Assembly: GCA_026770575.1 (NCBI GenBank)
Contig: MU657213.1
Location: forward strand, 271,900 to 335,899
Direction: 5' to 3'
Origin: Pelagophyceae sp. CCMP2097
Taxonomy: Eukaryota > Sar > Pelagophyceae
DNA: 64,000 nt
Shown here: piece after piece, positions 1 to 10,046 of the stretch
How the letters are laid out: each line of letters opens with the position of its first letter
How positions within the stretch are numbered: the stretch's first letter is position 1
Program-made: the position numbers and the translations under genes
Notes under the pieces: generated by a model
What the model saw: the letters and a program-made list of their open reading frames with translations, nothing else
Told to the model about the DNA's origin: nothing
The model's database searches: none

Positions 1-512
1 TCGGCCGCAAAAAAAAGAAAAAATAAATAGCTCAATAAGAAATAAAATAATAAAAATAAAGATAAGGAGGATTTGAAAGTTCAGCGATTAGTTAAATAAT
101 TTCAATTATTTACGTGGGCATTGCAATGGGATTTGGCTGTATCCTTCGGGTCCTCCGTGTGCCTCCGGCGCGCTCTTGTAATAAGCCTAGAAGATCCTGT
201 GGCTTAAACCCAGGACAACATTGTTTGGTCCCGCTCCGAGCTGCCTGACGATTGCACGAGTCGGGACCCCAACGAGGACCACGACACGTCCCTGCGGAAC
301 TACGAGGTGCGACGCCCCTCCTTTTTATCCTTGACCCGGCAACATGGGCCCTCACCGCGCGAGCTCGGGCCCGGATGCGGCCGATACTGCGGAATGGTGG
401 CTGACCGAGGTTCGTCGTCGAATCCTTAGTCATCATTCAAAAGGACCTGCGCTCTCGTCGCCGGCGCCGACGTGCGCCGCAGGCCGGGGGCGCAGGCGCC
501 CGCGCGGGACTC
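1..512. other. Intergenic sequence, AT-rich at the left edge
   Basis: The first ~110 bases are A/T-rich and low in complexity, unlike the GC-rich remainder. From about 120 to 512 the sequence is GC-rich. It lies downstream of the CBP20 stop codon, so it would be 3' UTR or intergenic DNA. No reading frame here has recognisable protein features. No RNA gene was seen. Confidence 0.5.
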
Positions 513-1879
513 CTACTCGTCGTCGGAGCCCGCGTCGTCGTCGTCGTCGTCGTCGCGGCGTCGTCGCTTGTTGCCGGCCTGAGGTGCGGCCTCGCCCGCA
601 GGCTTCTTCTCGTCGTCGTCGTCGTCGTCTTCGGCGCGCTCGGCGGCGCGGATCGCCTGGTGCGGAAGCTTCGACGCGGGCGGGCGGCGCGCGGACGCTC
701 GTCGTCCGCAGGCTCGAGTGACGCGTCGACTCACGAAGCGCTTCTTGCGTTCGGCGGCCTTGCCTTCGTCGCCGGGCGCCGCGGTGATGGAGTTGTCGGG
801 CTGCGACTCGCGCCCGGCGTCGTAGACGAGGCGGCGGTCGTCGCGGACCTACATTTGCGGCGCGTCGACGACACCGCGGGCCTCGTTTGAAACCGCCGCA
901 GCGCCTCATTGGCGCCGTCGCAGCGCACCTGACCACCCGAGGCGCCGCGGCCGAACTGCCGGCCCTCGCGGAAGCCAAAGTCCAACTCCGATCCTAGGGT
1001 TCGGGTCGGTTTGCGTCGGTTTGGGTCGGCGGGCGCTCTTCTCGCATCCGGGCGGCACAAAGGCTTCGACGCCGCTCGACACGGAGGACGCGATCGTCGA
1101 GCATGAGCCCCGTGACGCGCGCGACGTTTTCTAGCGCGGCCTCGGCCGTAAAGTGCTCCACCTGACGCGGGCGCTCCCAGAGGCCATTCCGAGGCGCGCG
1201 CCCACACAGGCCATTTCGAGGCGCGTTTGCAAATGCTGCACGTGTTCCAAAAGGGCGCCGTCTCCGTACGAAGGCAAAGCCGCAGGGCGTCTTGGCGTGC
1301 CGGTTCAGGCCCATGCGGACGCGCTTCACGGGGCCGCATCGAGCGCAGAGCTCGTAGATCTGGGCCTCCGTCGTGTAGAAAGACAGGTTGCCCAGGTAGA
1401 CCTTGCCGCGGGTGGAACGCCGCGGGAGCAGACGTATACAACCGCGTTCCGGTATAGAATCCCTCTCTGACCGGAACGCACCGTCTTGGAGCCGCGGAGG
1501 GCCTCGACTTGCTCCTCAAACGAAGCAAAGAACTGCCGGTCGACGTAAATCTTCTGCGTCGACGTCGACTCGTCCCACCACAGCGCCGCGCCTACATTGC
1601 AACCGCGTCCAGTACAGGGACCGTCGCCGTCCACCGAGGCGCCGCCTCGGGGCCGCCCCCGGGTCCGCCTCGGGTCTGTCTCGGGGCCGCCCCCAGGGAC
1701 CGTCCCCCGAGGTCCGCCTCGGGTCCGCGTCGGGTTCGCGTCTGGTCCGCGTCGGGTCCGCGTCGGGTCCGCGTCGGGTGCCTCGGGGGCCGGCGGTGTC
1801 TTTGACGCGGCGCCGCACCGCCGCCGAGGCCCTGCGCCGTCGCCAGCGCCTCGCCGAGCACCTCCGCCGTCGTCGCCAT
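513..1879 (-). CDS. NCBP2: Nuclear cap-binding protein subunit 2 (CBP20), with acidic C-terminal tail
   Basis: CBP20 binds the 7-methylguanosine cap of RNA polymerase II transcripts in the nucleus with CBP80. Six introns are inferred. Exons are 1820-1879 plus base 1819, then 1482-1591, 1270-1401, 1083-1161, 929-993, 735-848 and 513-656, and all phases agree. The joined protein shows [13 protein letters not shown], the RRM RNP2 stretch [14 protein letters not shown]1 around GFAF|VEHF, LDDRVLR|S and the family signature [17 protein letters not shown]. The first exon (start at 1879) is the least certain, because it needs a 227-bp intron that holds a GC-rich minisatellite. The intron at 657-734 has a perfect GTGAGT donor but is also open in frame, so it may be retained. 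The tail after the RRM is unusual: two runs of Asp separated by a Lys/Arg patch. It is divergent from SDHAF4, with 158 bp between starts. Confidence 0.88.
1660..1785. repeat. GC-rich 12-bp minisatellite inside CBP20 intron 1
   Basis: Degenerate tandem copies of a GTCCGCGTCGGG-like unit run through this stretch and are most regular at about 1720-1780. If the proposed first CBP20 exon is right, they lie wholly inside that intron. They explain the long Arg/Pro/Gly-rich open frames seen here on both strands. Confidence 0.6.
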
Positions 1880-2037
1880 TCGGCCTCGGCGAGGGGCGCG
1901 GCGCGCCTCGTTGAAACAGGAACCGCGAGACGCGTCGCCGAAAGAAGCCGTTTCGGCGAGCGCAAGGTGGAAAAGAAGCACCGACGCCACGCAGAAGCGG
2001 CCGGCGCGAGAATAGACAGCGCTCAGGTCCGAGCCTC
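1880..2037. promoter_or_regulatory. Short divergent intergenic region, CBP20 / SDHAF4
   Basis: Only 158 bp separate the proposed CBP20 start (-) from the SDHAF4 start (+), so the two genes probably share a bidirectional promoter. No TATA box is evident. This is inferred from spacing only. Confidence 0.35.
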
Positions 2038-2446
2038 ATGTCGGCCGCGCGCGGCGCCCTCGCCCGCGGCCTCGCCGCTTCGACGCGAGCGGCGCTGCGG
2101 CGCCCCGTCGCGGGCCGCCAACTGCTCGCCCGCCACCTGGCTACGCCCGCCGAGCCGGCACCGCCGGCCGGCGCGGCCGCGCCGGCGGCGGCAAAGGCGC
2201 CAAAGGGCAATGCGGGGAAGGTGGTCTACCCGTTCGCGCCGCCCGAGGTGCGTGTCTTTCGATGGTCTTCCGCTGCGATTGCCTCACCCTTCGAACACGC
2301 GCTAATAGGACGAGGACGAGATGGAGGACATGTTCATCGACACGCCCATGGGCCGCGAGCATGGCGGGCCGACTCGCGGCGGCCGCCACAAGGAGCCGAC
2401 GCGCTTCGGCGACTGGGAGCGCAAGGGGCGCTGCTCCGACTTTTGA
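2038..2446 (+). CDS. SDHAF4: Succinate dehydrogenase assembly factor 4 (SDHAF4/DUF1674 family)
   Basis: SDHAF4 chaperones flavinated SdhA in the mitochondrial matrix during assembly of complex II. Exon 1 is 2038-2247, a 61-bp intron (GTGCGT...AATAG) follows, and exon 2 is 2309-2446, giving about 115 residues. The C-terminus EPTRFGDWERKGRCSDF matches the family hallmark (EPTRYGDWERKGR.SDF). The first ~45 residues are rich in Arg, Ala and Ser with no acidic residues, as expected for a mitochondrial presequence. An acidic stretch (DEDEMEDMF) links it to the conserved tail. Confidence is high because the diagnostic motif is nearly invariant and the splice phase is exact. Confidence 0.9.
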
Positions 2447-2593
2447 GCCGTAAGATGAACCTGTACCAATGCCCGCAGGCGCCGCTCGAGTGGCGGACGG
2501 GCGAGGCCCGGTGCTTTATATGCAGGGGGAAGTTACAGGAAGTGGGGTCGTAGGAAGTGAGGGGTCTTTGCGCAACGTCGCGGCTGGGCGGGC

Positions 2594-4737
2594 CTAGTCG
2601 CTCGCGTGCTGGACGTAGACGGCGTGGGTCTGGAGGTACTCGTTGAGGCCGTGCTTGCCGTCTGCGCCGCCGATGCCGGACGAGCGGCAGCCGGCATGGA
2701 AGCCTTGGATCGCTTCAAAGTTATGGCGGTTCACATACCTAGTGTTCGAAGGTACCTGCGCAGGTGATCGGAAAGGCCCGACGCACGTCTCGCCGAAGCG
2801 GAGGTCGGTGCGCGCTTTCTCGACAGTGTCGAGGTCTTTGGTGAAGATTGAAGAGGTGAGCCCGAATTTCGAGTCGTTGGCAAGGGCAAAGGCCTCGTCC
2901 AACGTAGCAAACGTCAGCACGGGCAGCACGGGGCCAAAAACCTCGTCTTGCACGATCTAAGCGGGGAGTCGACGGGAACGCAGACTCGGCAGCGCGGATC
3001 GCTGTCTTTCAAGAGTGGCATCTTCTTCCAAGAGCGATCACCTCGTCGCCCTGCGCGCAGCCGACGAGGACCGTCGGCAGGAAGCGCTGGCCTGGGCCCA
3101 CGGCGCGCTTGCCGCCGCAGAGCACGCGCGCGCCGCCGGCGACCTGCGGCGGCGGTGCACGGCTCGCAAAGGGACCGTCGTCACCACTCCGGGGTCGTTT
3201 TTTTGAGAGACTGTACAAAGTTTCCACGGATGGCGCCGTTTTCCACGGCGCGGTCGACCATGCCCTGGACCTTTTCCAAGTGCTCTCCGGAGATGAGCGA
3301 GCAGTAGTCGGCCCCAGGCGTCTCCGGGTCGCCAACAATGGCAGCGGCCATGGCCGAAACGAGCCTAGCGCTTCATCGGCGGCTGCGCGGCCATTAAAAA
3401 ACGCACTTGCGCGTGAACGCCTCTGAGACGGCCTCGTCGACGTAGACGCGCTCCGGGGCGTTGCAGACTTGGCCCGAGAAGCACAAACGTCCGGCGACAA
3501 TCTTCGCCACCGCGAGGTCCAGATCCGCGTCGCGGCACACGATGGCGGGGGCCTTGCCGCCGAGCTCGAGGGAGACCTAAAACTGCTCCGACGACGGCGA
3601 GGCGCGTGCACGTCTGGCTCTCCAGAGGGTCCCGTGCCGCAATGTGGTTCGCCGCACCTTGGTCATGTTTGCTGCGGCGGCGCGCATGATGGTCTTGCCC
3701 GTCTGGACAGAGCCGGTCATCGAGATCAATGCGACGCGGTCGTCGGAGCAGAGCGCGGCGCCGATCGTGGAGCCGAGGCCCGTGACGACGTTAAACGCGC
3801 CATTCGGCAGAGCGCGCAGGCGCAGATCCGCGCCGGGCGAACCGGCTTTGGCGGCGTCGATTGCCTCCTGATAAGGGCGGCGTCGAGCGCGCGTTACCCA
3901 AAGCCACGCGAAAGGGTACTCACCGCCCAGAGCCTGACGAGCTCAAACGTCGTCATCGGCGTCAGCTCCGACGACTTGGCCACGACGGTGCACCCGGCCA
4001 CCAGCGACGGCGCCAGCTTGCGCGCCAGCACGAAGACCGGAAAGTCTAGTGCCAAGTTTTGCAAGGACACGCGCGCTCCTCCAAAGACCACGCACTCCAC
4101 GGGGCGATGCCGACGCAGACGCCGACGGGCAGCTTGTGGACGTAGATGATTTCCCCCGGCGAGTCTGACGGGAGGATCTCGCCCTCGATGCTTCGCGCGA
4201 GTCCAGCGTAGTAGTCCTATGTTCATCGTTGCAGACGATGCCCCTTTGGCGGCAGACGCACAAAGTACTCTGCCGCGTAGGCGATCTCGATTCGCGCGAG
4301 CGGGAGGGCCTTTGACTGTTCCGCGGCGAGGAGTTTCGCGAGCGGCTCGACGTTGGCCCGAAGAACGCCCGCCATGCCTTTCAAGACGTCGCCGCGCGCC
4401 GCCGCGGGCACGCGCGACCATTCCACAAACGCCGCCGCCGCCGAGCCCACCGCCGCCGACGCGTCGGCCGCCTGAAGAGCCGCCGTTGGCACTCATCACC
4501 AACGAAGCAAAACGCACCGAGCCCTCCGTGACGAAGCCGACCGTCCAGCCGTCCGAGGGGTTCTCGACGCGGATCTCCTTGGCCTACGCAAGCGGCTGCG
4601 TCGATCATCACCGGCGCGGCTGAATCGATCATCACGGGTACACGCACAGACGTCGACTCGACGAATTCCCCGTTGATAAACTGCTTCCGCGCGAAGCGCC
4701 GCGTCATGTCCGAATCGCCGGAGAGCTTCGACGCCAT
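2594..4737 (-). CDS. NAD-dependent aldehyde dehydrogenase, AldA (lactaldehyde/glycolaldehyde DH) type
   Basis: It oxidises an aldehyde to a carboxylate with NAD(P). The joined protein (about 507 residues from the Met at 4737) follows bacterial AldA closely. It shows APW|NFPVF.LARKLAPSL, the TGS cofactor stretch, LELGGKAPAIV with the catalytic Glu, SGQVCNAPERV with the nucleophile Cys, DEVFGPVLPVLTF, and YVNRHNFEAIQGFHAG..SGIGGADGKHG near the C-terminus. Exons are 4648-4737, 4518-4583, 4262-4471, 4096-4216, 3924-4045, 3658-3867, 3407-3576, 3247-3364, 3042-3143, 2787-2956 and 2594-2738. Introns are 42-103 bp and mostly GTGCG. A further upstream exon is likely: a Met-initiated, Arg/Ala/Ser-rich frame (MAFRQLLSRCAAPLAV) starts at 4948 and resembles a mitochondrial presequence, but the joining intron could not be fixed. 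Confidence 0.88.
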
Positions 4738-5270
4738 ATGGTCGTTCCTGCCGAGGGGTGACACGCGGGCTCCGAGCAAATCCGAACACGAAAAATTTCA
4801 CGAAACTCAATCGGACGATTGACGCGGCCCGAAACCCTTTTGCCTTCCGCGTCGGGGTCGCCTCGTAGTGCGTGAGCGAAACGGCCGAGGAGCCCGCGGC
4901 CACGGCGAGCGGCGCGGCGCAGCGCGATAGGAGCTGGCGAAAGGCCATCGAAAAAGCTTCTCGTCGCCAAAAACGGATCTTGGCAATTGCGTTGCGCAAT
5001 GCATGCGCATGCAGGGCTCCGAGGGTGGCGCAAGCACTATACGCATCTTGACACGGAAGCTCCAATCGATCCGCGAGGCCTCCCACTCTTACCACTCGCC
5101 GAGCCGCAGGGCCGCTCCTCGCGCTTGATCGTACATCTCGTCCACGGAGCGCCGCCGGCCTCGTGGAAACCGGGCCCGGGCCACACGACTCGAGTTGGCC
5201 TAGTCGTCGCGCAGGGGACGGCCCGAGAGACCGAGGCCGGCGCCGGTCGACTCGAGGTTCAACCAACCAA
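4738..5270. other. Region between the ALDH and the WD40 gene; possible ALDH targeting exon
   Basis: On the minus strand, a Met at 4948 opens a short frame that looks like a mitochondrial targeting sequence and may be the first ALDH exon. No intron with matching phase was found. From about 5181 the sequence belongs to the left arm of the inverted duplication described separately, as 3' flank of the WD40 gene. Confidence 0.35.
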
Positions 5271-6390
5271 TCAACAACGTGAGAGTGCGACGTCCCAGAG
5301 CCGCGCCGTCTCGTCGCGGCTCGCCGTCACGACGCGCGTGCCGTCGGGCGAGAACGCGCAGCTGTTGACGACGACGCCGGTGTGCCCCTTGAGCGTCGTC
5401 TGCAGCGCGCCCGTCTCGGCGTCCCAGAGCCGCGCCGTCATGTCGTAGCCCACCGTCACGAGGCGCTTGCCGTCGGGCGAGAACGCGCAGCAGAGGACGG
5501 GGCCGCTGTGCCCATCGAGCGTCGTCTGCAGCGTGCCCGTGGCGGTGTCCCAGAGTCGCGCCGTCATGTCGTAGCCCGCCGTCATGAGGCGCTTGCCGTC
5601 GGGCGAGAACGCGCAGCTCAAGGCGTAGTTCGTGTGCCCCTCGAGCGTCGCCTCCAGCACGCCCGTCTCGGCGTCCCAGAGCCGCGCCGTCCCGTCGTGG
5701 CTCGCCGTCACGATGCTCTCACCGTTGGGCGAGAACGTGCAGCTGTTGACAACGTCGGTGTGTCCCTCGAGCGTCGTCTGCAGCGCGCCCGTCTCCGCGT
5801 CCCAGAGCCGCGCCGTCTTGTCCTCGCTCGCCGTCACGAGGCGCTTGCCGTCGGGCGAGAAGGCGCAGCTCGTGACGCCGCCGGTGTGCCCCTCGAGCGT
5901 CGTCAACAGCGCGCCCGTCTTGGCGTTCCAGAGCCGCGCCGTCCCGTCGTAGCTCGCCGTCAAGATGCGCTTGCCGTCGGGCGAGAACGCGCAGCAGATG
6001 ACGCTGTCGGTGTGCCCCTCGAGCGTCAGCAGCAGCGCGCCCGTCTCGGCGTCCCAGAGACGCACCTTCCCGTCGCCGCTCGCCGTCACGATGCGGGTGC
6101 CGTCGGACGAGATCGCGTAGCAGTTGACTTTGCTGGTGTGCCCCTTGAGGATTGCCGTGCCCTTCAAAATGCGGTCTTTCCAGATGAGTTTGCGCACGGC
6201 CGGCGCCACAGCCGGCGCCTCTCGAGCGACTTGCTTCGTGACGAGGAGCACGTTCGGTGCGTCCGCCGCCAGCCGCAGGATATGCGTGAGCAGGTCGGTC
6301 TGCTCGAAGACCTCGAGGGCCGGCGCGAGCTCGACGGCTCGTCGCAGCATGGTGCCTCGTGAGGCTTCGTCGGCGACGTCCACCACGCCC
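5181..6390 (-). repeat. Left arm of an inverted duplication (WD40 gene copy A)
   Basis: This stretch recurs in opposite orientation at about 8745-10012. The nearly identical parts are the first ~260 coding bases of the WD40 gene, its final ~110 bases, and about 80 bases of 3' flank (for example GGGACGGCCCGAGAGACC). The middle repeats are more diverged. The arms enclose CCT8. Confidence 0.85.
5271..6350 (-). CDS. WD40 repeat protein with F-box-like N-terminus, copy A
   Basis: The protein is 359 residues with no intron. The start is the ATG at 6350: it is conserved in copy B, and the frame upstream has no other ATG. The N-terminal ~60 residues are helical and Leu-rich (DLLTHILRLAADAPNVLLVTK, then VRKLIWKDRIL), resembling an F-box or related adaptor helix set, but this is only suggestive. 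About seven WD repeats of roughly 42 residues follow. Each has a GH or GHT start, CAFSPDGKR and a terminal (A/V)RLWDAETGAL. The repeats are so alike at DNA level that they form a minisatellite of ~126 bp. The fold would be a beta-propeller for protein binding, possibly a substrate receptor. The last residues are VALSRC, identical to copy B. Confidence 0.88.
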   Translation of the reverse strand: MLRRAVELAPALEVFEQTDLLTHILRLAADAPNVLLVTKQVAREAPAVAPAVRKLIWKDRILKGTAILKGHTSKVNCYAISSDGTRIVTASGDGKVRLWDAETGALLLTLEGHTDSVICCAFSPDGKRILTASYDGTARLWNAKTGALLTTLEGHTGGVTSCAFSPDGKRLVTASEDKTARLWDAETGALQTTLEGHTDVVNSCTFSPNGESIVTASHDGTARLWDAETGVLEATLEGHTNYALSCAFSPDGKRLMTAGYDMTARLWDTATGTLQTTLDGHSGPVLCCAFSPDGKRLVTVGYDMTARLWDAETGALQTTLKGHTGVVVNSCAFSPDGTRVVTASRDETARLWDVALSRC

Positions 6391-6638
6391 TCAGGCTGGC
6401 CTTCGGACTGAGTCCGGCCCCGCGCGCCGCGGTCAACGCCCCGCGGGCCCGCGCGCGATCGGTTCAAGTGAACTTTCGAGGCAGCTGCGCAGTGAGCAAA
6501 GCTTTGCTTGTCGAGCTCCCAGCGTGGCTTTGATCAAATTTCGACTTCCCAACGGCCTTTAAATTTGCCCGCAAACTCCAAACTCCGTCGGCGAGAGGAC
6601 CTTACGCGTTTCGCAGTCGGCCCCGCCCGCGCTCCATC
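6351..6638. promoter_or_regulatory. Divergent intergenic region, WD40 copy A / CCT8
   Basis: This 288-bp interval separates two divergent start codons. Bases next to 6351 still belong to the duplicated arm. No TATA box or other motif was recognised. Confidence 0.3.
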
Positions 6639-8458
6639 ATGTCTCGAGGTGGGGGCGCGATGTCGCTGAACCAGGCCGCCGGCATCGGCGGCATGCTCAA
6701 GGACGGCACGACTCTGGCCGAGGTGCTTTCTGAAAAGCCGGTGGGCCGCGCACCGGCCCTTTGAAACGCCGCCTCTGCTAGGGCGTCGACGAGGCCATCC
6801 TGCGCAACATCGCGGCGACGCGCCAGCTGATGACCATCGTGCGCACGTCCATCGGCCCGACGGGCCTGAAGAAGCTGATCATCAACCATTTGGGCAAGAC
6901 GCTCGTCTCGTCCGACTGCGCCACGATCGTGCGCGAGCTCGAGGTGCGTCAGGCGACCTGCACCGGACCGCGCAGGGGTTGCAGAGCCCTATGGGAGTCG
7001 AAACTCGATGCGGCCACGGTATCGAAGGTTGCGGCCTTTGGACGGCCATCCCGGTGTTAGGTGGTGCACCCGGCCGCGAAGATGATCGCGCTGGCGGCCG
7101 AGGCGCAGGACACGGAGGTGGGTGACGGCACGAACCTGGTCGTGTCGTTTGCGGGCGAGCTGCTGAAGCTGGCCGAGGAGCTGCTGCGGACGGGCCTGCA
7201 CACGTCGGAGATCGTGGCGGGCTACGAGCTTGCGTACAAAAAGTGCGTCGAGATTCTGCCGACGCTGCAGTGCGGCGAGGTTTCGGACGTGCGCGACCCG
7301 CTTGAGCTGGCCAAGGTTTTGGCGCCGGTGCTTGCGGCGAAGCACGGCGGCATCGAGGAGACTTTGGCGCCGCTGGTCGCGCGTGCGTGCATCGACATCA
7401 TGCCCGCGGCGCCCGAGATCCCGACTTTAAAGGCGGACCAGATCCGTATGGCGAAGATCCGCGGCGGCGACATTCGCAACTCTACCGTGATGAAGGGCAT
7501 GGTCTGCGGCCGTGACACGGAGACTTCTATCAAGACTTTGAAGGACGCAAAGGTCGCCGTCTTCAACTGCGGCCTCGAGATGGCGCAGACGGAGACCAAG
7601 GGCACCGTCCTCATCCGCACGGCCGAGGAGCTCTTGAACTACAACAAGTCGGAGGAGCGCGCGCTCGAGGAGATCATCAAGGCAATCCACGCCTGCGGCG
7701 CCAAGCTCGTCATCGTCGGGGGCTCCATCTCCGAGATGGCGCTGCACTTCTTGGAGAAGTACCAGCTCATGGCCCTGAAGATTGTCTCGAAGTGGGAGCT
7801 GCGGCGCCTCTGCGGCGCCACGGGCGCCACGGCCCTCGTCCGCCTCGGGCCGGCGACGCCCGAGGAGCTGGGCTTCATCTCCTCCGCGAGCGTGCGCGAG
7901 GTCGGCGGCAAGATGATCACCGTCCTCGAGCAGGCGCCCGGGCACTCTTCGAAGATTGCGACCATCGTGCTCCGTGCGTCGACGGACTCGCTGCTCAACG
8001 ACGTCGAGCGGGCCATCGACGACGCGGTGCACGCGGTGCGCGCCGTCTGCAAGCACCCGGGCCTCGTCCACGGCGCCGGCGCCTGCGAGCTGGAGCTGGC
8101 GCGGCAGATCATGGCGTACGGCAACGGCCGCGCGGGCCTCGAGCAGTACGCCATCAAAAAGTTCGCCGAAGCCTTTGAGATCATCCCGCGCACGCTGTCC
8201 GAGAACTCGGGCCTCGACGCGACGTTGATGCTCGCCAAGCTGCGCGCCGCGCACGCCGCGGGCGACGTGTCCGCGGGCGTGAACGTCTACGCGCAGTCCG
8301 TCGACGAGGCCGCCGACCCGGCGGCGGCGCCGGTCTACGACATCCTCCACGTCAAGGAGTCGGCGCTGCGCCTCGCCGTCGACGCCGCCATCACCGTCTT
8401 GCGCGTGGACCAGATCATCATGTCCAAGCCCGCAGGCGGGCCCAAGCCGCCCAAATAA
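6639..8458 (+). CDS. CCT8: Chaperonin-containing TCP-1 subunit theta (CCT8)
   Basis: CCT8 is one of eight paralogous subunits of the cytosolic TRiC/CCT chaperonin, which folds actin, tubulin and WD40 proteins with ATP. Three exons, 6639-6722, 6782-6943 and 7061-8458, give 547 residues, the usual family length. Diagnostic features are the N-terminal SIGPTGLKKLIINHLGK, VVHPAAKMI, the ATP-site EVGDGTN, ETKGTVLIRTAEELLN, SKWELRRLCGATGATAL, EQYAIKKFAEAFE.IPR, and the theta-type end VLRVDQIIMSKPAGGPKPP. Introns are 59 and 117 bp; the first carries a small GC hairpin near 6737-6757. The gene lies between the arms of an inverted WD40 duplication. It is not itself duplicated here. Confidence 0.96.
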
Positions 8459-8804
8459 AGCCCCGACTCCAAAGGCGCAGCGGCCTCGCCGCCGCGGCGC
8501 CGTCTCCGGAAGGCGCCGCCGAAAGGCGGCCGGACGCTCGCAGCACGCGGCGCCGCCGAAGAAACAGCGCCGTCTCGGCGGCGCTCTCTCCGCGGACCGC
8601 CCTTCTCTCAGTGGCATCCCACTGTATCGACTAACTCAGTTCTCTCTCTGCAAAGGGCCGCCGATACGCCGCCCGCTGCGCCGCCGTCGAACGGTCCTGG
8701 AATTCATTGTGGAAAGACGCCCCCGCGACGTCCCCCGAGCCCGGACTCAAAAACCTTTGAAAGGGGGCCTGGTGGACGTCGCCGACGAAGCCTCACGAGG
8801 CGCC
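8459..8804. other. Intergenic: CCT8 3' flank and 5' flank of WD40 copy B
   Basis: This is about 346 bp of GC-rich sequence between the CCT8 stop and the conserved ATG of WD40 copy B. From about 8745 it becomes homologous to the 5' flank of copy A. The frame is open upstream of 8805 but has no ATG. No terminator or TATA element was recognised. Confidence 0.4.
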
Positions 8805-10012
8805 ATGCTGCGACGAGCCGTCGAGCTCGCGCCGGCCCTCGAGGTCTTCGAGCAGACCGACCTGCTCACGCATATCCTGCGGCTGGCGGCGGACGCACCG
8901 AACGTGCTCCTCGTCACGAAGCAAGTCGCTCGAGAGGCGCCGGCTGTGGCGCCGGCCGTGCGCAAACTCATCTGGAAAGACCGCATTTTGAAGGGCACGG
9001 CAATCCTCAAGGGACACACCAGCGAGGTCTTCTGCTGCGCGTTCTCGCCCGACGGCAAGCGCCTCGTGACGGGGAGCGGCGACAAGACGGTGCGGCTGTG
9101 GGACGCCGAGACGGGCGCGCTGCAGACGACGCTCGAGGGCGACGGCGAAGTCATCTGCTGCGCGTTCTCGTCCGACGGCAAGCGCCTCGTGACGAGGAGT
9201 GAGGACTGCACGGGGAGTGAGGACTGCAGGGCGCAGCTCTGGGACGCCGAGATGGGCGCGCTGCAGACGACGCTCGAGTGCGGCAACGACGTCAATTGCT
9301 GCTGCGCCTTCTCGCCCGACGGCAAGCGACTCGTGACGGTGGGCGAGGACTGCACGGCGCAGCTCTGGGACGCTGAGACAGGCACGCTGCAGACGATGTT
9401 CGATGGGCACACCGACAACGTCGTGAGCTGCGCGTTCTCGCCCGACGGTAAGCGCCTCTTGACGGCGGGCGCCGGCGAGACGGCGCTAACGGCGCGGCTC
9501 TGGGACGCCGAGACGGGCGCGCTGCAGACGACGCTCGAGTTCACCATCGACTGCGAACTCCATTGCTGCGCGTTTTCGCCCGACGGCAAGCGCCTTATGA
9601 CGGGGGGCCGCGGCGAGACGCAGCTCTGGGACGCCGAGACGGGCGCGCCGCAGGCGACGCTCCAGGATAATTCCAGCGGCGTCTTGGGCTGCGCGTTCTC
9701 GCCCGATGATGGCAAGCGCCTCGTGACGGCGAGCTCTGACAAGAAGGCGCGGCTCTGGGACGCCGAGACGGGCGCGCTGCAGACGACACTCAAGGGGCAC
9801 ACCGGCGTCGTCTACAGCTGCGCGTTCTCGCCCGACGGCACGTGCGTCGTGACGGCGAGCCGCGACGAGACGGCGCGGCTCTGGGACGTCGCACTCTCAC
9901 GTTGTTGATGGGTTGGTTGAACCTCGAGTCGTCCGGCGCCGGCCTCGGTCTTTCGGGCCGTCCCCTGGTCTCTCGGGCCGTCCCCTGCGCGACGACGGGA
10001 CCGACTCGAGGC
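8745..10012 (+). repeat. Right arm of an inverted duplication (WD40 gene copy B)
   Basis: This is the reverse-complement partner of 5181-6390. Homology begins just upstream of the ATG at 8805 and runs past the stop into the 3' flank. There, the GGGACGGCCCGAGAGACC segment is itself tandemly repeated in this arm. Confidence 0.85.
8805..9908 (+). CDS. WD40 repeat protein with F-box-like N-terminus, copy B
   Basis: The protein is 367 residues with no intron, and its start is the ATG shared with copy A. The N-terminal ~80 residues and the C-terminus (RDETARLWDVALSRC) are virtually identical to copy A. The propeller repeats differ more and show small in-frame insertions, such as a duplicated GSEDC element and an irregular TALTARLWD. 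Several blades have lost the canonical GHT start (for example LECGNDVNC and LEFTIDCELHC). The pattern fits a recent inverted duplication with relaxed constraint or altered binding specificity on blade loops. Function is otherwise as for copy A: a beta-propeller scaffold of unknown partner. Confidence 0.87.
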   Translation: MLRRAVELAPALEVFEQTDLLTHILRLAADAPNVLLVTKQVAREAPAVAPAVRKLIWKDRILKGTAILKGHTSEVFCCAFSPDGKRLVTGSGDKTVRLWDAETGALQTTLEGDGEVICCAFSSDGKRLVTRSEDCTGSEDCRAQLWDAEMGALQTTLECGNDVNCCCAFSPDGKRLVTVGEDCTAQLWDAETGTLQTMFDGHTDNVVSCAFSPDGKRLLTAGAGETALTARLWDAETGALQTTLEFTIDCELHCCAFSPDGKRLMTGGRGETQLWDAETGAPQATLQDNSSGVLGCAFSPDDGKRLVTASSDKKARLWDAETGALQTTLKGHTGVVYSCAFSPDGTCVVTASRDETARLWDVALSRC

Positions 10013-10046
10013 CGGAGTTGTACTGGCACGTTTGATTCCCGGGTTT

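Noticed and set aside
4496..5266. 256-codon minus-strand frame upstream of the aldehyde dehydrogenase
   Set aside because: Only a short part (from the Met at 4948) looks like a targeting peptide. The rest runs through ALDH introns and intergenic DNA in the wrong frame.
5382..6362. Regularly repeated ~126-bp units that might suggest a CRISPR or satellite array
   Set aside because: The units are WD40 blades within one reading frame. There are no short identical repeats with unique spacers.
7427..8617. Long open frame of ~396 codons on the minus strand opposite CCT8
   Set aside because: It is a shadow of the CCT8 exon. GC-rich third positions keep the antisense frame open. Its product is a low-complexity Arg/Leu/Val sequence with no family features.
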